Of a stretch of 64,000 nucleotides of DNA, positions 9,688 to 18,193 are shown in pieces. The notes beneath the pieces are model-generated. The model searched no databases. It saw nothing but the letters and a program-made list of their open reading frames with translations, and was not told where the DNA came from. Position 1 is the first letter of the stretch; each line of letters opens with the position of its first letter. A program made the position numbers and the translations under genes. The stretch covers positions 78,922-142,921 of the forward strand of contig NZ_JAAALE010000009.1 in the NCBI RefSeq assembly GCF_009905735.1, written 5' to 3'. The stretch is from Porphyrobacter sp. SLTP (GTDB taxonomy: Bacteria; Pseudomonadota; Alphaproteobacteria; Sphingomonadales; Sphingomonadaceae).

Positions 9688-10484
9688 GCGTGCGCTTGTG
9701 GCCCGAGCAGCGCGGCGGTGGCACTCGCAATATCGTCAGCGCGCATCAGGCTTTCGCCGACGAGGAAAGTGCGCACGCCTGCCGCTTCGAGCCGCTGGCA
9801 ATCCGCATGGGTGTTGATCCCGCTCTCGCCCACCAGCAACGTGCCTTCCGGCGCGAGCGGGGCGAGGCGTTCGGTGACGGCAAGGCTGGTGGTGAAGGTC
9901 TTGAGATCGCGGTTGTTGACCCCGATCAGGCGCGATTTGAGCACGCCCGCGGCGCGCTCCATCTCGGCCTCGTCATGGACTTCGACCAGCACGTCCATAC
10001 CGTGATCGCGCGCGGCGGCTTCGATTTCGGCCATCACACTGTCCTCCAGCGCGGCGACGATGATCAGGATCGCATCGGCCCCAATGGCGCGCGCTTCGAG
10101 GCATTGCCACGGGTCGACCATGAAGTCCTTGCGCAGCACGGGCAGCTTGCAGGCGGCGCGGGCAGCGATGAGGTAATCCTCGTGCCCCTGAAAATAAGGC
10201 GCGTCGGTCAGGATCGAGAGGCACGCTGCGCCGCCCGCTTCATAGGCGGCTGCGTGCGCGGCAGGGTGGAAATCCGCGCGGATCAGCCCTTTGGAGGGGC
10301 TTGCCTTCTTAATCTCGGCAATCAGGGCGTAGCCTGAGGCGGCACGGGCGCGCAGGGCCGCTTCGAACCCGCGTGGTGCAGATTGCAGCCGGGCGGCTTC
10401 TGCCAGCTGCGCGTCGCTCACCGCGTGCTGACGCGCGGCGACTTCCTCGCGCTTGGTGGCGCAGATTTCTTCGAGCTTGTTCAC
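9684..10484 (-). CDS. trpC: Indole-3-glycerol phosphate synthase
   Basis: Converts carboxyphenylamino-deoxyribulose phosphate to indole-3-glycerol phosphate, fourth step of tryptophan synthesis. It is a 266-aa single-function TIM barrel, not fused to TrpF. Signature segments are [13 protein letters not shown] (catalytic Lys near 60), [22 protein letters not shown] and LVGESGI. The start is GTG at 10484. It is separated from upstream trpD by a 106-bp gap that carries an inverted repeat, and it overlaps moaC by 4 bp downstream. Co-transcription with moaC, moeA and the rest of the trp genes is likely. Confidence 0.96.
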   Translation of the reverse strand: MNKLEEICATKREEVAARQHAVSDAQLAEAARLQSAPRGFEAALRARAASGYALIAEIKKASPSKGLIRADFHPAAHAAAYEAGGAACLSILTDAPYFQGHEDYLIAARAACKLPVLRKDFMVDPWQCLEARAIGADAILIIVAALEDSVMAEIEAAARDHGMDVLVEVHDEAEMERAAGVLKSRLIGVNNRDLKTFTTSLAVTERLAPLAPEGTLLVGESGINTHADCQRLEAAGVRTFLVGESLMRADDIASATAALLGPQAHA

Positions 10485-10497
10485 CTAAAAAACTACC

Positions 10498-10582
10498 GTT
10501 CGTGCTGAGCCTGTCGAAGCACCGTCTTTCTTCGAGCGGCAGATAAGAGGAAGTACGGCCCTTCGACAAGCTCAGGGCGAAC
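10498..10582. repeat. REP-like inverted repeat between trpD and trpC
   Basis: The arms are 10498-10519 and 10561-10582, 22 bp each, matching at 19 of 22 positions as an inverted pair and separated by 41 bp. The core of the right arm (TTCGACAAGCTCAGG) is a sequence I recall as a dispersed extragenic palindrome in sphingomonads and other proteobacteria. It would fold as a long hairpin in the operon mRNA and could act in mRNA stability or transcript attenuation. Confidence 0.75.
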
Positions 10583-10590
10583 GTGTGGGG

Positions 10591-11583
10591 TTACTTTGCC
10601 ATTTCGATCCAGCGTTCGAGCAGCCCCATCGCCGCGCCCGAATCCAGTGCCTCGCCTGCCATTGCGGCGCGTTCCGTCCAGTTGCTGCCGCGTCCCGCGA
10701 CCGTCAGCGCACCGGCCGCGTTGAGCAGCACCGCATCGCGATAGGGGCCGGGGGTGCCCATCAGCAGCGCCTTCAAGGCGGCGGCGTTATGCGTCGCATC
10801 ATCGCCGCGGATCGCTTCGATCGGGGCGTGGGGCAGTCCGGCGATGCTCGCGTCGAGGCGCTCCATCGTGAAGGCGTTGCCGGTGACCACCGCCACCTCG
10901 TTACCGCCCGCGAGGCTCAATTCGTCGAGCCCTTCGTCGCCCGAGACGATCAGCGACTTGCCGGTGCCAAGCCGCGCCATCGCACCGGCATAGATCGGGA
11001 CATAGGCGGGCCGCGCAATGCCGATCAGCTGGCTGGTCACCTTCGCTGGGTTCGACAGCGGGCCCATCAGATTGAAGATCGTGCGCTTGCCGATTTTCAG
11101 GCGGATGGGCTGGATGCGCGCCATCGCAGGGTGATGGTTCTTCGCAAACAGGAAGCAGATGCCGATTTCGGCGAGGGTGCGTTCCGCCGTCCGCCCGGCG
11201 GCGTCCATGTCGAGGCCGAGCGCTTCCAGCGTATCCGCCGCGCCCGCTTTCGACGATGCCGCACGGTTACCGTGCTTGGCGACCGGCACGCCGCAGGCGG
11301 CGACCACCAAGCTGACGGCGGTCGAGACGTTCAAGGTGTGGTGCCCGTCGCCCCCTGTGCCGCAGACGTCGATCGCATCATCGGGGGCGGTGATCGGGAT
11401 CAGCCGTGCCCTCAGCGCCCGCGCTGCGCCTGCGATTTCGTCCGCCGTCTCCCCGCGCGCAGAAAGGGCGACGAGGAAGGCTTCGATCTCGCTTTCGGAC
11501 GGTGCGCCATCGAGCAGTACGCCAAAGGCCGCTTCGGCTTCGGCCTCGCTCAGCGGTGCGGCGACATCGGGGAGGGCGTTCAT
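10591..11583 (-). CDS. trpD: Anthranilate phosphoribosyltransferase
   Basis: Transfers phosphoribosyl from PRPP to anthranilate, second step of tryptophan synthesis. The 330-aa enzyme shows the PRPP-binding motif VCGTGGDGHHTLNVST (about residues 78-93), KHGNRAASSKAG (about 105-117) and the anthranilate-site region with KNHHPAM. It is monofunctional and not fused to TrpG. Its ATG at 11583 overlaps the trpG stop by 4 bp. The gene ends 8 bp before the inverted repeat that separates it from trpC. Confidence 0.97.
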   Translation of the reverse strand: MNALPDVAAPLSEAEAEAAFGVLLDGAPSESEIEAFLVALSARGETADEIAGAARALRARLIPITAPDDAIDVCGTGGDGHHTLNVSTAVSLVVAACGVPVAKHGNRAASSKAGAADTLEALGLDMDAAGRTAERTLAEIGICFLFAKNHHPAMARIQPIRLKIGKRTIFNLMGPLSNPAKVTSQLIGIARPAYVPIYAGAMARLGTGKSLIVSGDEGLDELSLAGGNEVAVVTGNAFTMERLDASIAGLPHAPIEAIRGDDATHNAAALKALLMGTPGPYRDAVLLNAAGALTVAGRGSNWTERAAMAGEALDSGAAMGLLERWIEMAK

Positions 11584-12191
11584 GCCGTTAGCCTTGAAGG
11601 CATTGCCGGCTTCAGGCCGCAGAGACGCACGAAGTTGGCCAGCAGCGCGTGGCCATGTTCGGTGGCGATGCTTTCCGGGTGGAACTGTACCGAGTGGATC
11701 GGGAGGCTTTCGTGGCGGAAGCCCATTACGCTGGGGTGATCCGCGCCGGGCGTTTCCGCGTGAGCATTGGCGACCAACTCGGCGGGCTCATTCACCACCT
11801 CAAGGCTGTGATAGCGCGTGGCGATGAAGGGCGAGGGCAACCCGGCAAACACGCCCGTCCCGTCATGCGTCACCGGCGAGGTCTTGCCATGCATCAACCC
11901 GCCGCGTTGCACGGTCCCGCCAAAATGCTGCCCGATCGCTTGATGGCCGAGGCACACACCCATCAAAGGCTTGCCCGCATCGGCACAGGCCGCGACCAGA
12001 TCGAGGCTGATTCCGGCCTCGTTGGGCGTGCAGGGGCCGGGCGAAATCAGGAACCCGGCGGCATTGGTGCGCAAGGCATCTGCCGCACTCATCGCGTCGT
12101 TGCGTTCCACGCGCACCTCGGCCCCCAGCTCCATCAGGTAATGGACGAGGTTGAAGGTGAAGCTGTCGTAATTGTCGATGACGAGAATCAT
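11580..12191 (-). CDS. trpG: Anthranilate synthase glutamine amidotransferase subunit
   Basis: Supplies ammonia from glutamine to TrpE. It is a 203-aa class I glutamine amidotransferase: nucleophile Cys in GVCLGHQ (about residue 83), catalytic His and Glu in QFHPES, and oxyanion motif ISPGPCTP. It may also serve PabB, as this subunit is often shared. ATG 12191 gives the family N-terminus (MILVIDNYDSF) and overlaps the stop of the lipoprotein gene by 4 bp. The longer in-frame extension upstream is not family-like. It is separated from trpE by the lipoprotein gene. Confidence 0.97.
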   Translation of the reverse strand: MILVIDNYDSFTFNLVHYLMELGAEVRVERNDAMSAADALRTNAAGFLISPGPCTPNEAGISLDLVAACADAGKPLMGVCLGHQAIGQHFGGTVQRGGLMHGKTSPVTHDGTGVFAGLPSPFIATRYHSLEVVNEPAELVANAHAETPGADHPSVMGFRHESLPIHSVQFHPESIATEHGHALLANFVRLCGLKPAMPSRLTA

Positions 12192-13030
12192 TCTGCGGCT
12201 GCCTTCTCGCGTTTGGTCACCACGATTATGGGCCCGACCCGGCCCTTGTCTTGCCGCCCCTTCGCCGGGTCCCACAGGCTCGACACCTGCCCGTCGAGGT
12301 AGAGCGCGGTCGATACCTTCAGCTCATCGCGGAAGAAGCGCGCCAATTGCCCGAAGCTGATCGGCGCGTCGGAGATCACGAAGTGCGCTTTGCCCGCCGC
12401 GTCGACGCCTACGCCGTTGCGGATCGCCTTTGACGGGCCGTCGTCCTGAATTTCCGGGTGGAGCTTGCCGTCGATCAGCAGCAGTGGGCCGGATTGCGTG
12501 CCGAAGTCCGGCCGGTCGCCGACGGTCTCGAAGAAGGTGTTGCTTCCCAGCACGCGCCATGTGGTGCCGGTGCCGAAGAACACCCCGTTGGGCTTCATGT
12601 AGAAATTGCCGTCACCCTCGGCGCGGTTGAGTTCGCCGAGACGCTCGCCGTTCTGGACGTAGTAGCCGATCGGCTTGAGGTCATCGCCATACATTCCGCC
12701 ATTGACGGCAAAGGCGATACGCTTGGGATCGACGCTCCCCGCAAAGGCGGAGAGCGAACCAAAGGGTTGCTTGTCCGCGCCGAGGTTCGCCATGGTGATC
12801 GCGTGCGTGGCGGGATCGGCAATGCAATGGGTGAGCGCGACGGTCTCAAAGGTCACGCTGCGGCAGGCCGAAGGCCCGGCATTCTCACTCGGCGTGGGGG
12901 AGGGCGAGCTGCCTTGTGTGACCGGCGACCCATCAAGGTTGACGGTCACCACGGCATCACCCGCCGGCGCCTCGGAACAGGCGGAGAGGGCGAAGATCAG
13001 ACCGGCGGCGAGGAGGGCTGCGCGCGTCAT
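12188..13030 (-). CDS. Phosphodiester-glycosidase-like (NAGPA/DUF2233-type) lipoprotein
   Basis: A 280-aa exported lipoprotein. The N-terminal signal has a lipobox LSAC with Cys18, followed by a low-complexity Ser/Pro linker. The rest resembles the NAGPA-type phosphodiester glycosidase family (PF09992 type), with AVNGGMYGDDLKPIGYYV, NGVFFGTGTTW, GPLLLIDG, IRNGVGVD and ALYLDGQVSSLW in the family order. Known members hydrolyse phosphodiester-linked sugars or belong to YigE/DUF2233-type proteins; the substrate here is unknown. It is coupled to both trpE and trpG by 4-bp overlaps, which is unusual for a surface protein. No link to tryptophan synthesis is evident from the sequence. Confidence 0.8.
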   Translation of the reverse strand: MTRAALLAAGLIFALSACSEAPAGDAVVTVNLDGSPVTQGSSPSPTPSENAGPSACRSVTFETVALTHCIADPATHAITMANLGADKQPFGSLSAFAGSVDPKRIAFAVNGGMYGDDLKPIGYYVQNGERLGELNRAEGDGNFYMKPNGVFFGTGTTWRVLGSNTFFETVGDRPDFGTQSGPLLLIDGKLHPEIQDDGPSKAIRNGVGVDAAGKAHFVISDAPISFGQLARFFRDELKVSTALYLDGQVSSLWDPAKGRQDKGRVGPIIVVTKREKAAAE

Positions 13031-14580
13031 TGGCCATACCCCGGTTCGCCAGCGACCCGCACAGCCTCACGCGCAGCGGCGATGAGCGCGCCCGATTTGG
13101 CGCGGCATTCGGCGAGTTCGTAATCGGGGTCGCTGTCGGCAACGATCCCTGCGCCCGCCTGCACATGCATTACCCCGTCCTTCACCACGGCGGTCCGCAG
13201 CACGATGCAGCTATCGAGACTGCCATCCGGGGCGAAATAACCTACGCCGCCCGCATAGGCGCCGCGAGTCTCGGGTTCGAGTTCGGCGATGATTTCGCAG
13301 GCGCGGATCTTGGGTGCGCCCGAGACTGTGCCTGCCGGGAAGCCTGCAAACAGCGCGTCGAGCGCGTCCTTGTCAGGCGCGAGATTGCCAATGACATTGC
13401 TGACGATGTGCATGACGTGACTGTAGCGCTCGATCGTGAAGCTGTCGGTGACCTCTACCGTCCCCGCCGCTGCGACCCGTCCGACATCATTGCGCCCGAG
13501 ATCGAGCAGCATCAGATGCTCGGCCCGTTCCTTGGGATCGGCGAGCAGGCTGGCCTCGTTGGCGAGGTCGTCTTCGCGCGTGACGCCGCGGGGGCGCGTT
13601 CCGGCGATGGGGCGGATTGTGACTTCGTTCGCGCCCTTGTCGTTGGGGCGGACCCTGACGAGGATCTCCGGGCTCGACCCCACGAGTGCAAAGCCCGGCA
13701 GGTCGAGGAAATAGAGGAACGGGGAAGGGTTCACCCGTCGCAGCGCGCGGTAGAGCGCCAGTGGAGGCAGGGTAAAGGGGCAGGTGAAGCGCTGGGCCAG
13801 AACCACTTGGAAGATATCGCCTGCCAGAATGTAGTCCTTGGCGCGTAGGGCCATCGCCTTGTAATCGTCGGGCGCGATGACGGGGGCGAGATCGGGCAGG
13901 CTGCCGGGCACCGCATCGGCGGAGGCCGCAGGCATGGCCTGACCAAGCTGGCTGAGGGTCGCGTCGATCCGCTCGCCAGCGCGCTCTACGGCGGCGGCGG
14001 GATCGCTTGCCGCCCAGATCGGCGCGATGGCGAACAACGCGTTGGTCAGGCCGTCGAACACCAGAATGACCGTGGGCCGCACAAACAGCATGTCGGGCAG
14101 GTCGAGCGGGCTGTCGGCCGCGCGGGGCAGGGTCTCGACCAGCCCGATCGTCTCGTAACCGAGATAGCCGACGAGACAGGCCAGCGCAGGTGGCAGGCCT
14201 TCAGGCATCGGGTCGATACGGCAGGTGGCTGCAAGCGCGCGCAGTTCCCCAAGCGCGTCGCCGCGGCAGCGCGTGAAGGCATCGCGGTCAATGCGCCAGT
14301 CAGGATTGATCTCGGCCGCGTTGCCTTTGGCGCGGAACACCAGATCAGGGTCGAGCCCGAGCAGGCTGTAACGCCCGCGCACTTCGCCGCCTTCGACCGA
14401 TTCGAGCAGGAAATCACCGCGCCCCGGCACGATAAGCCGCCGCGCTGCGCCGACCGGCGTGTCGCTGTCAGCGATGATCCGTCGCCACACCAGCGCCGCG
14501 CGGCCCTCGGCCAGCATGGCTGCGGCTGCGGCGGCGTTTTCGGGCAGGCCTGCGGCAGCGCCGGAGAGGGGTGCAGTCAC
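13027..14580 (-). CDS. trpE: Anthranilate synthase component I
   Basis: Makes anthranilate from chorismate with ammonia from TrpG, the committed step of tryptophan synthesis. The 517-aa protein has the N-terminal TrpE domain and the chorismate-binding domain (about 230-500) with motifs IRPIAGTRPRG, ERAEHLMLLDLGRNDVGRV, FPAGTVSGAPKIRA and GAGIVADSDP. The N-terminal feedback-site region reads LLESVEGGEVRGRYSLLG, a variant of the LLES...R-Y-S pattern. The start is GTG at 14580, 20 bp after the ppiD stop. No leader peptide or attenuator precedes it, so expression seems to depend on read-through from ppiD. Confidence 0.97.
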   Translation of the reverse strand: MTAPLSGAAAGLPENAAAAAAMLAEGRAALVWRRIIADSDTPVGAARRLIVPGRGDFLLESVEGGEVRGRYSLLGLDPDLVFRAKGNAAEINPDWRIDRDAFTRCRGDALGELRALAATCRIDPMPEGLPPALACLVGYLGYETIGLVETLPRAADSPLDLPDMLFVRPTVILVFDGLTNALFAIAPIWAASDPAAAVERAGERIDATLSQLGQAMPAASADAVPGSLPDLAPVIAPDDYKAMALRAKDYILAGDIFQVVLAQRFTCPFTLPPLALYRALRRVNPSPFLYFLDLPGFALVGSSPEILVRVRPNDKGANEVTIRPIAGTRPRGVTREDDLANEASLLADPKERAEHLMLLDLGRNDVGRVAAAGTVEVTDSFTIERYSHVMHIVSNVIGNLAPDKDALDALFAGFPAGTVSGAPKIRACEIIAELEPETRGAYAGGVGYFAPDGSLDSCIVLRTAVVKDGVMHVQAGAGIVADSDPDYELAECRAKSGALIAAAREAVRVAGEPGYGQ

Positions 14581-14600
14581 GAAGCCAGCCCGCCAGTCGC

Positions 14601-16532
14601 TTACTGTTCGCCCGAGAGCCGCTTGCGCACCGCCGCGATGGCGGTCTCGTTGCGGGTCACGCCCAGCGACTTGCGCATGGCGGCCGCCGCCTGCGCGCGG
14701 TATTCATCGCTCAGCGCTGCGCCAAGCTGCTGACGGGTCTGGGCGACGAGATTGGGTTCCTGGTCGAGCGGCAGAGTGCTGATGTCCTCAAGCGCGACGA
14801 CATACCAGCCGAGTCCGCGCGGACCTTCGAGCGATTTGACCGTGCCTTCGGCCATGCTGAACAGCAGCACAAGCGGCGGCGCAATTCGCTGACGCTGGCT
14901 GGCGAGCAGTTCGCGGCGTTCCAGATTGATCTGTTCACGCTCGAAACCCGGCTTGTTTTCGGCGGCCATCGCAGCAGCCAGCGGCGTTCCGGCACGAACC
15001 TTGGCCATGATCCGGTCAGCCGCCTGCTTGGCGAGGACCGCACCCTGACTGCGCTTCCAGCCGGCGATTGCGCCTTCGCGCACTTCGGCGAGCGGCGCGG
15101 CGCGGGCTTCATCGACGCGGGCGACTTCGAAGATCACGAATTGCTCGGCTTCAACCTGCGCGAGCTGCGGCTCGCTTTCTTCCATCTGGAAGGCCGTGCT
15201 GAGCAGCGGGGCGAGCTGCGGCACGATCTGCACCTGCGGCTGTCCGAAGGCGCGCCCATCGGCCAGCAGTGCTGGTGTGGTCTCGACTGTCAGGCCATAG
15301 GCCTTGGCAACTTCGGCGAGAGCCGTACCGCCGTCGATTTCGGCTTCGATTTCGGAAGTGAGGTCGGCGATTGCGGCGGCCCGCTTTTCGGTGGTGAGCT
15401 GTTCGGTCAATTCAGGCGTGGCCTGCGCCAAGGTGCGAGCCGGCGCGCGCTCAATCTTGTCGACCCGCGCGACATACCAGCCGAGCGTGCCCTGGGCCGG
15501 ATCAACGACGCCGCCTTCGCTCGCCTTGAAGGCGGCCTGGGCAAACGCAAAGCTGGTGGCACTCGCCATGGCTTCGCGGGTGCGCGCCGGGGAGCGTGAG
15601 GCGGTGAAGTTCGCTTCGCGCGCAACGGTCTCGAGCGAGGCGCCCGCGCGGATGCGGGCGGCGAGCGCCTTGGCGGCGTCTTCGGTGGGCACGACGAAGC
15701 TCGAGACGATGCGGCTCTCGGAGGCTTGATACTTGGTGGCATCACGCTTGAACCGCTCGGCGATTTCGGCCGGGGTGGGCGCTGCGTTGACCTTGAGCGT
15801 GTCGGTGCCGAACACCGCGAAACGCAGCGTGCGTCGCTCTGGCCGGACGAACTGGGCGCGGTTGTCATTATACCAGGCAGTGAGCTGGCTCTCGGACGGG
15901 TTCCCGGCGGGAGCGAAGGCTGCGCTCGGGATGAGAGCGATCTCGCCCTTGCGCTTTTCCAGCACCAGCGCGGCATATTGGCGCGCGACCTTTTCAGGGA
16001 GTTGCGGCGCTGCCACTGCCGTGCGCAGCAACTGCTGCTCGATAAGGTCAATCGCGAGGTCGCGGCGGAAGGTCGCGTCGGTCAGTCCGCGCTGGCCGAT
16101 CGCGGCAAGATAGGCCTGCTGATCGAACTGCCCGGTGAGGCCCTGAAACGCCTGAATCTGCAAAATCTCGCTGTTCACCAGGTTTTCGCCGGCGCGCAGG
16201 CCATAGTCCTTGCCATATTGGCCCACGGCAAAGCGGTCGATCATCTGCTTGACCACTTCGTCAAGTGAGCCTTCGGCGATGAATTCGGGCATGGTCAGCG
16301 TCGGGTTGCGCTGGCGAACCTGCGCCAGCGCGTTGTTCGCCGATACGGTCAGATCGGAAATCGGAATCGCTTCGCCGCCCACCACAGCCATGCGGTCGGT
16401 ATTGGTCACGCCGCCAAAATTCGTGTTGCCAAGGTCAGAAGCAACGAAGGCCAGCGCCATCAGACCAAGGAAGGCAAGAAAGATCGGCAGCCCGATCTTC
16501 GACTGGAAAAAGCGGCGGAAAAACGAAAACAT
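14601..16532 (-). CDS. ppiD: PpiD-like periplasmic chaperone / peptidyl-prolyl isomerase
   Basis: A membrane-anchored periplasmic folding factor. The 643-aa protein has one N-terminal transmembrane helix (about 12-32, PIFLAFLGLMALAFVASDLG). A SurA_N-like helical domain follows (about 40-190), then parvulin-like segments (about 250-370, and a second weaker one about 470-600), and a C-terminal tail. The rotamase segments are divergent, so chaperone activity is more certain than isomerase activity. ATG 16532 gives the usual MFSFFRRFFQSKIG start. It is the first gene of the trp-moa operon and divergent from tpiA over 244 bp, a conserved alphaproteobacterial arrangement. Confidence 0.9.
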   Translation of the reverse strand: MFSFFRRFFQSKIGLPIFLAFLGLMALAFVASDLGNTNFGGVTNTDRMAVVGGEAIPISDLTVSANNALAQVRQRNPTLTMPEFIAEGSLDEVVKQMIDRFAVGQYGKDYGLRAGENLVNSEILQIQAFQGLTGQFDQQAYLAAIGQRGLTDATFRRDLAIDLIEQQLLRTAVAAPQLPEKVARQYAALVLEKRKGEIALIPSAAFAPAGNPSESQLTAWYNDNRAQFVRPERRTLRFAVFGTDTLKVNAAPTPAEIAERFKRDATKYQASESRIVSSFVVPTEDAAKALAARIRAGASLETVAREANFTASRSPARTREAMASATSFAFAQAAFKASEGGVVDPAQGTLGWYVARVDKIERAPARTLAQATPELTEQLTTEKRAAAIADLTSEIEAEIDGGTALAEVAKAYGLTVETTPALLADGRAFGQPQVQIVPQLAPLLSTAFQMEESEPQLAQVEAEQFVIFEVARVDEARAAPLAEVREGAIAGWKRSQGAVLAKQAADRIMAKVRAGTPLAAAMAAENKPGFEREQINLERRELLASQRQRIAPPLVLLFSMAEGTVKSLEGPRGLGWYVVALEDISTLPLDQEPNLVAQTRQQLGAALSDEYRAQAAAAMRKSLGVTRNETAIAAVRKRLSGEQ

Positions 16533-16776
16533 GGCGTAATTGACCCATCCGAGGCTGGCTGATGGCAGGACGCAAGCGCCCTTTTCGCACACCGCGATCA
16601 CTCGCGTTGCCCGGGCGCTTTAGAGGCCCTGCGACCACACGGCAACAGGTGGCTGCGCGTTTTGACTAGTCCGGCTTCCTCGGCTAGCGGACGCGGGCCC
16701 CGGGCACTACAGCGAGCACAGAATCATAACCCGCTCAGGGCTATCCCTCTCAATTATATAAAGTGCAGGACAAGTC

Positions 16777-17550
16777 ATGACCCGCCGACCCTATATCGTC
16801 GGAAACTGGAAGATGCACGGCACCCGCGCGATGCTGTCCGAAGCGCGTGCGATCGACCGTGCGGCTCAGCGTCACATGAAGGTGGAGGTGGCGCTCGCGC
16901 CGCCTTACACCCTCATCCATCCGATCCACCGCGAAGCCGAACAGATCGGCGTTGGCGCGCAGGACTGCCACCATGAAGATGGCGGCGCGCATACCGGCGA
17001 TATCTCGGCGGCGATGATTGCCGATGCGGGCGCGAAGTTCGTGATCCTCGGCCATTCCGAACGCCGCACCGGACATAATGAAAGCGATGCCCGCGTGCGT
17101 GCCAAGGCCGAAGCCGCGTTGGCGGCGGGCCTGCGGATCATCATGTGCTGCGGCGAAAGTGCGGAAACCCGCGAATCGGGCAAGGCGGTCGCCTTCGTGA
17201 AGAAGCAGCTCAAGGCCTCGCTCCCGCCAGCCGACCAATTGCCCTCCGACATCGGCGACAAGCTGACGGTCGCCTATGAGCCGATCTGGGCGATCGGCAC
17301 CGGCAATGCCGCCACCACCGATGATATCGCCGAGATGCATGGCGCGATCCGCGCGCTCTTGATTGAGCTGTTCGGCGAGGAGCATGGACGCGATGTGCGC
17401 ATTATCTATGGCGGCTCGGTCAAGCCTGAGAATGCGGCTGCGATCTTCGCTGTCCCCGATGTCGGCGGCGCCTTGGTCGGCGGAGCGAGCCTGACGGCGG
17501 ACAGCTTCATGGGCATCGCCCTTGCTGCAAGCGAGCCGTTCGAGAACTAG
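16777..17550 (+). CDS. tpiA: Triosephosphate isomerase
   Basis: Interconverts dihydroxyacetone phosphate and glyceraldehyde-3-phosphate. The 257-aa TIM barrel has all catalytic residues: Lys12 (GNWKMHG), His93 (LGHSERR) and Glu168 (AYEPIWAIGTG). The phosphate-gripping YGGSVKPEN and GGALVGGASL segments are also present. An AGGAC ribosome site precedes the ATG. The 244-bp upstream region, shared with ppiD, contains AT-rich sequence just before the start (ATTATATAA), compatible with a promoter -10 region. It is followed by secG and pyrG in the order common to many alphaproteobacteria. Confidence 0.98.
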   Translation: MTRRPYIVGNWKMHGTRAMLSEARAIDRAAQRHMKVEVALAPPYTLIHPIHREAEQIGVGAQDCHHEDGGAHTGDISAAMIADAGAKFVILGHSERRTGHNESDARVRAKAEAALAAGLRIIMCCGESAETRESGKAVAFVKKQLKASLPPADQLPSDIGDKLTVAYEPIWAIGTGNAATTDDIAEMHGAIRALLIELFGEEHGRDVRIIYGGSVKPENAAAIFAVPDVGGALVGGASLTADSFMGIALAASEPFEN

Positions 17551-17670
17551 GCGGCCATGCCGTGACGGACGACAAGGCGCTGCGGGCTTGCCGCGCAGGC
17601 CTTGCGCCCCTACATGGCGCGCAAGCAATGCAACCGGGCGGGCAATCGCCCTCGGCCACGAGAATCGTTC

Positions 17671-18066
17671 ATGTCTCTGTTCATCTTCCTCACCGTGATT
17701 CAGGCCCTCGTGGCCGCCGCACTGGTCGGCGTCGTGCTGATGCAGCGCTCCGAAGGCGGCGGTCTCGGCATCGGCTCCAGCCCCGGCGGGGCGTTCGGTG
17801 CGCGCGGTGCGGCGGATTTCCTCACACGGTCGACCAAGTGGCTGGCGGTGGCCTTCGTGACGCTCTCGATCGTTCTGGCCGCTCTCGCCGTGCGTGAAAG
17901 TCGCGTCGGCGGGGTGACGAGCACGCTCGACCGCAATGCACCCGGCGCCGCGGCTCCGGCAGTGCCTGACCTTTTGGCCGACCCCGCTCCGGCGCCTGCT
18001 CAGGCCCCGAACGAAGCGGCGCCTGCGCCCGCTGCACCGGCTCCTGCGGCTCCGGCCGGCCAGTAA
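17671..18066 (+). CDS. secG: Preprotein translocase subunit SecG
   Basis: A small inner-membrane subunit of the SecYEG channel. The 131-aa protein has two transmembrane helices (about 2-24 and 52-72) joined by the conserved Gly-rich loop QRSEGGGLGIGSSPGG...GARGAADFLTR. The C-terminal 50 residues are an Ala/Pro-rich low-complexity tail (PAPAPAQAPNEAAPAPAAP), common in alphaproteobacterial SecG. ATG 17671 is chosen as the family start; an in-frame upstream extension is not family-like. It lies 120 bp after tpiA and 127 bp before pyrG. Confidence 0.95.
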   Translation: MSLFIFLTVIQALVAAALVGVVLMQRSEGGGLGIGSSPGGAFGARGAADFLTRSTKWLAVAFVTLSIVLAALAVRESRVGGVTSTLDRNAPGAAAPAVPDLLADPAPAPAQAPNEAAPAPAAPAPAAPAGQ

Positions 18067-18193
18067 TCGCCCGCATGGGGCGGCGCGCTGCTGCCCCGCG
18101 GCCATAAAATCTACGTGACTGTGGATGGCGCGCATCCTGTGCGGCGCAATTCGCTTGCCCCGAATCCCTCCTGTTGCTTAAGGCCCAAATCCC

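Noticed and set aside
13027..14620. Tryptophan attenuator upstream of trpE
   Set aside because: Only 20 bp separate ppiD from trpE; there is no Trp-rich leader peptide or alternative hairpins.
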